The position numbers and the translations under genes are program-made. A DNA stretch of 6,586 bases from Coxiellaceae bacterium (GTDB lineage: Bacteria > Pseudomonadota > Gammaproteobacteria > Coxiellales > Coxiellaceae). Shown piece after piece: positions 6,324-6,586 of the stretch. The notes below the pieces were generated by a model, which made no database searches, was not told where the DNA came from, and saw only the letters and a list, made by a program, of their open reading frames with translations. The stretch spans positions 1 through 6,586 of the forward strand of contig JABABC010000084.1 of the NCBI GenBank assembly GCA_014238445.1, read 5' to 3'. The first letter of the stretch is position 1, and the number at the start of each line of letters is the position of its first letter.

Positions 6324-6586
6324 CTAAACTGAGATAGAGCGCTCCTCTAACATTGGGTCCCGTTCTTCTGAATACAAATAACCACCGAACAAAACAACCA
6401 ACATCATCGACAACGCATGCACAGCAAAACTTGAAATTAAAAAAGCAGTAAAAATAGCAGCAACAAAATAAGCAATCATAAAACATTGCGCAATTCGCCT
6501 CCATTCAGCCGATAGACGGCAACTCACTCGCCACAATGTCACAATAAAAAGACACAATATAGCCAACCCAACGAAACCATGTTCCA
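6324..6586 (-). CDS. O-antigen ligase/polymerase-like membrane protein, C-terminal fragment (5' end outside window)
   Basis: The last 86 residues of an integral membrane protein are visible; the frame is open to the window edge. It begins EHGFVGLAIL, which resembles the E-x-G-x-x-G-L segment near the end of O-antigen ligase (Wzy_C) family proteins. Hydrophobic segments follow at about fragment residues 4-16, 32-46 and 49-67, then a short charged tail (YSEERDPMLEER). Proteins of this family join O-antigen to the lipid A core in the periplasm or polymerise surface glycans. The C-terminal fragment alone cannot separate ligase from polymerase or confirm the family firmly. It has its own terminator and is probably not part of the dcw operon. 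Confidence 0.6.
   Translation of the reverse strand, partial: EHGFVGLAILCLFIVTLWRVSCRLSAEWRRIAQCFMIAYFVAAIFTAFLISSFAVHALSMMLVVLFGGYLYSEERDPMLEERSISV

Noticed and set aside
6319..6504. A 61-codon minus-strand frame rich in Cys and Phe
   Set aside because: It overlaps the O-antigen ligase-like reading frame in another register and shows no family features.

Overview
This window is the start of a division and cell wall (dcw) gene cluster from a Gram-negative bacterium, most likely a gammaproteobacterium. The order on the minus strand is mraZ, rsmH (mraW), ftsL, ftsI, murE. The proteins match the gammaproteobacterial versions closely, and MurE carries the meso-diaminopimelate-type DNPR motif. 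A more precise placement is inference only: FtsI resembles what I remember of Legionellales homologues, but I could not test this.

Layout, in minus-strand transcription order from high to low coordinates. (1) 6324-6586 is the C-terminal end of a membrane protein of the O-antigen ligase/polymerase type, followed by a strong rho-independent terminator (6272-6306). (2) About 100 bases of very AT-rich DNA lead into a promoter with a perfect TTGACA -35 box. Two TGGGN repeats spaced 10 bp apart follow, the known binding pattern of the repressor MraZ. (3) mraZ, rsmH and ftsL are joined by TGATG and TAATG junctions; ftsI follows after 26 bp. (4) A plus-strand gene for a lysophospholipid/lipid A acyltransferase-like protein (1576-2463) then lies between ftsI and murE, convergent with ftsI and divergent from murE. 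(5) murE (1-1469) runs off the low-coordinate end, probably lacking only its last few residues.

The dcw genes act together. MraZ controls the cluster, RsmH methylates 16S rRNA, FtsL and FtsI (PBP3) build the septal wall, and MurE makes the peptidoglycan precursor that FtsI cross-links. In the classical order ftsI is followed directly by murE on the same strand. Here an opposite-strand lipid acyltransferase separates them, so murE probably needs its own promoter or readthrough past an opposing gene. The murE start codon is preceded by a run of ten G residues, which is the most unusual small-scale feature. I see no RNA genes, CRISPR arrays, transposases or prophage sequences, and no wholly new system. 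The interruption of the cluster and the G-tract are the points most worth checking.
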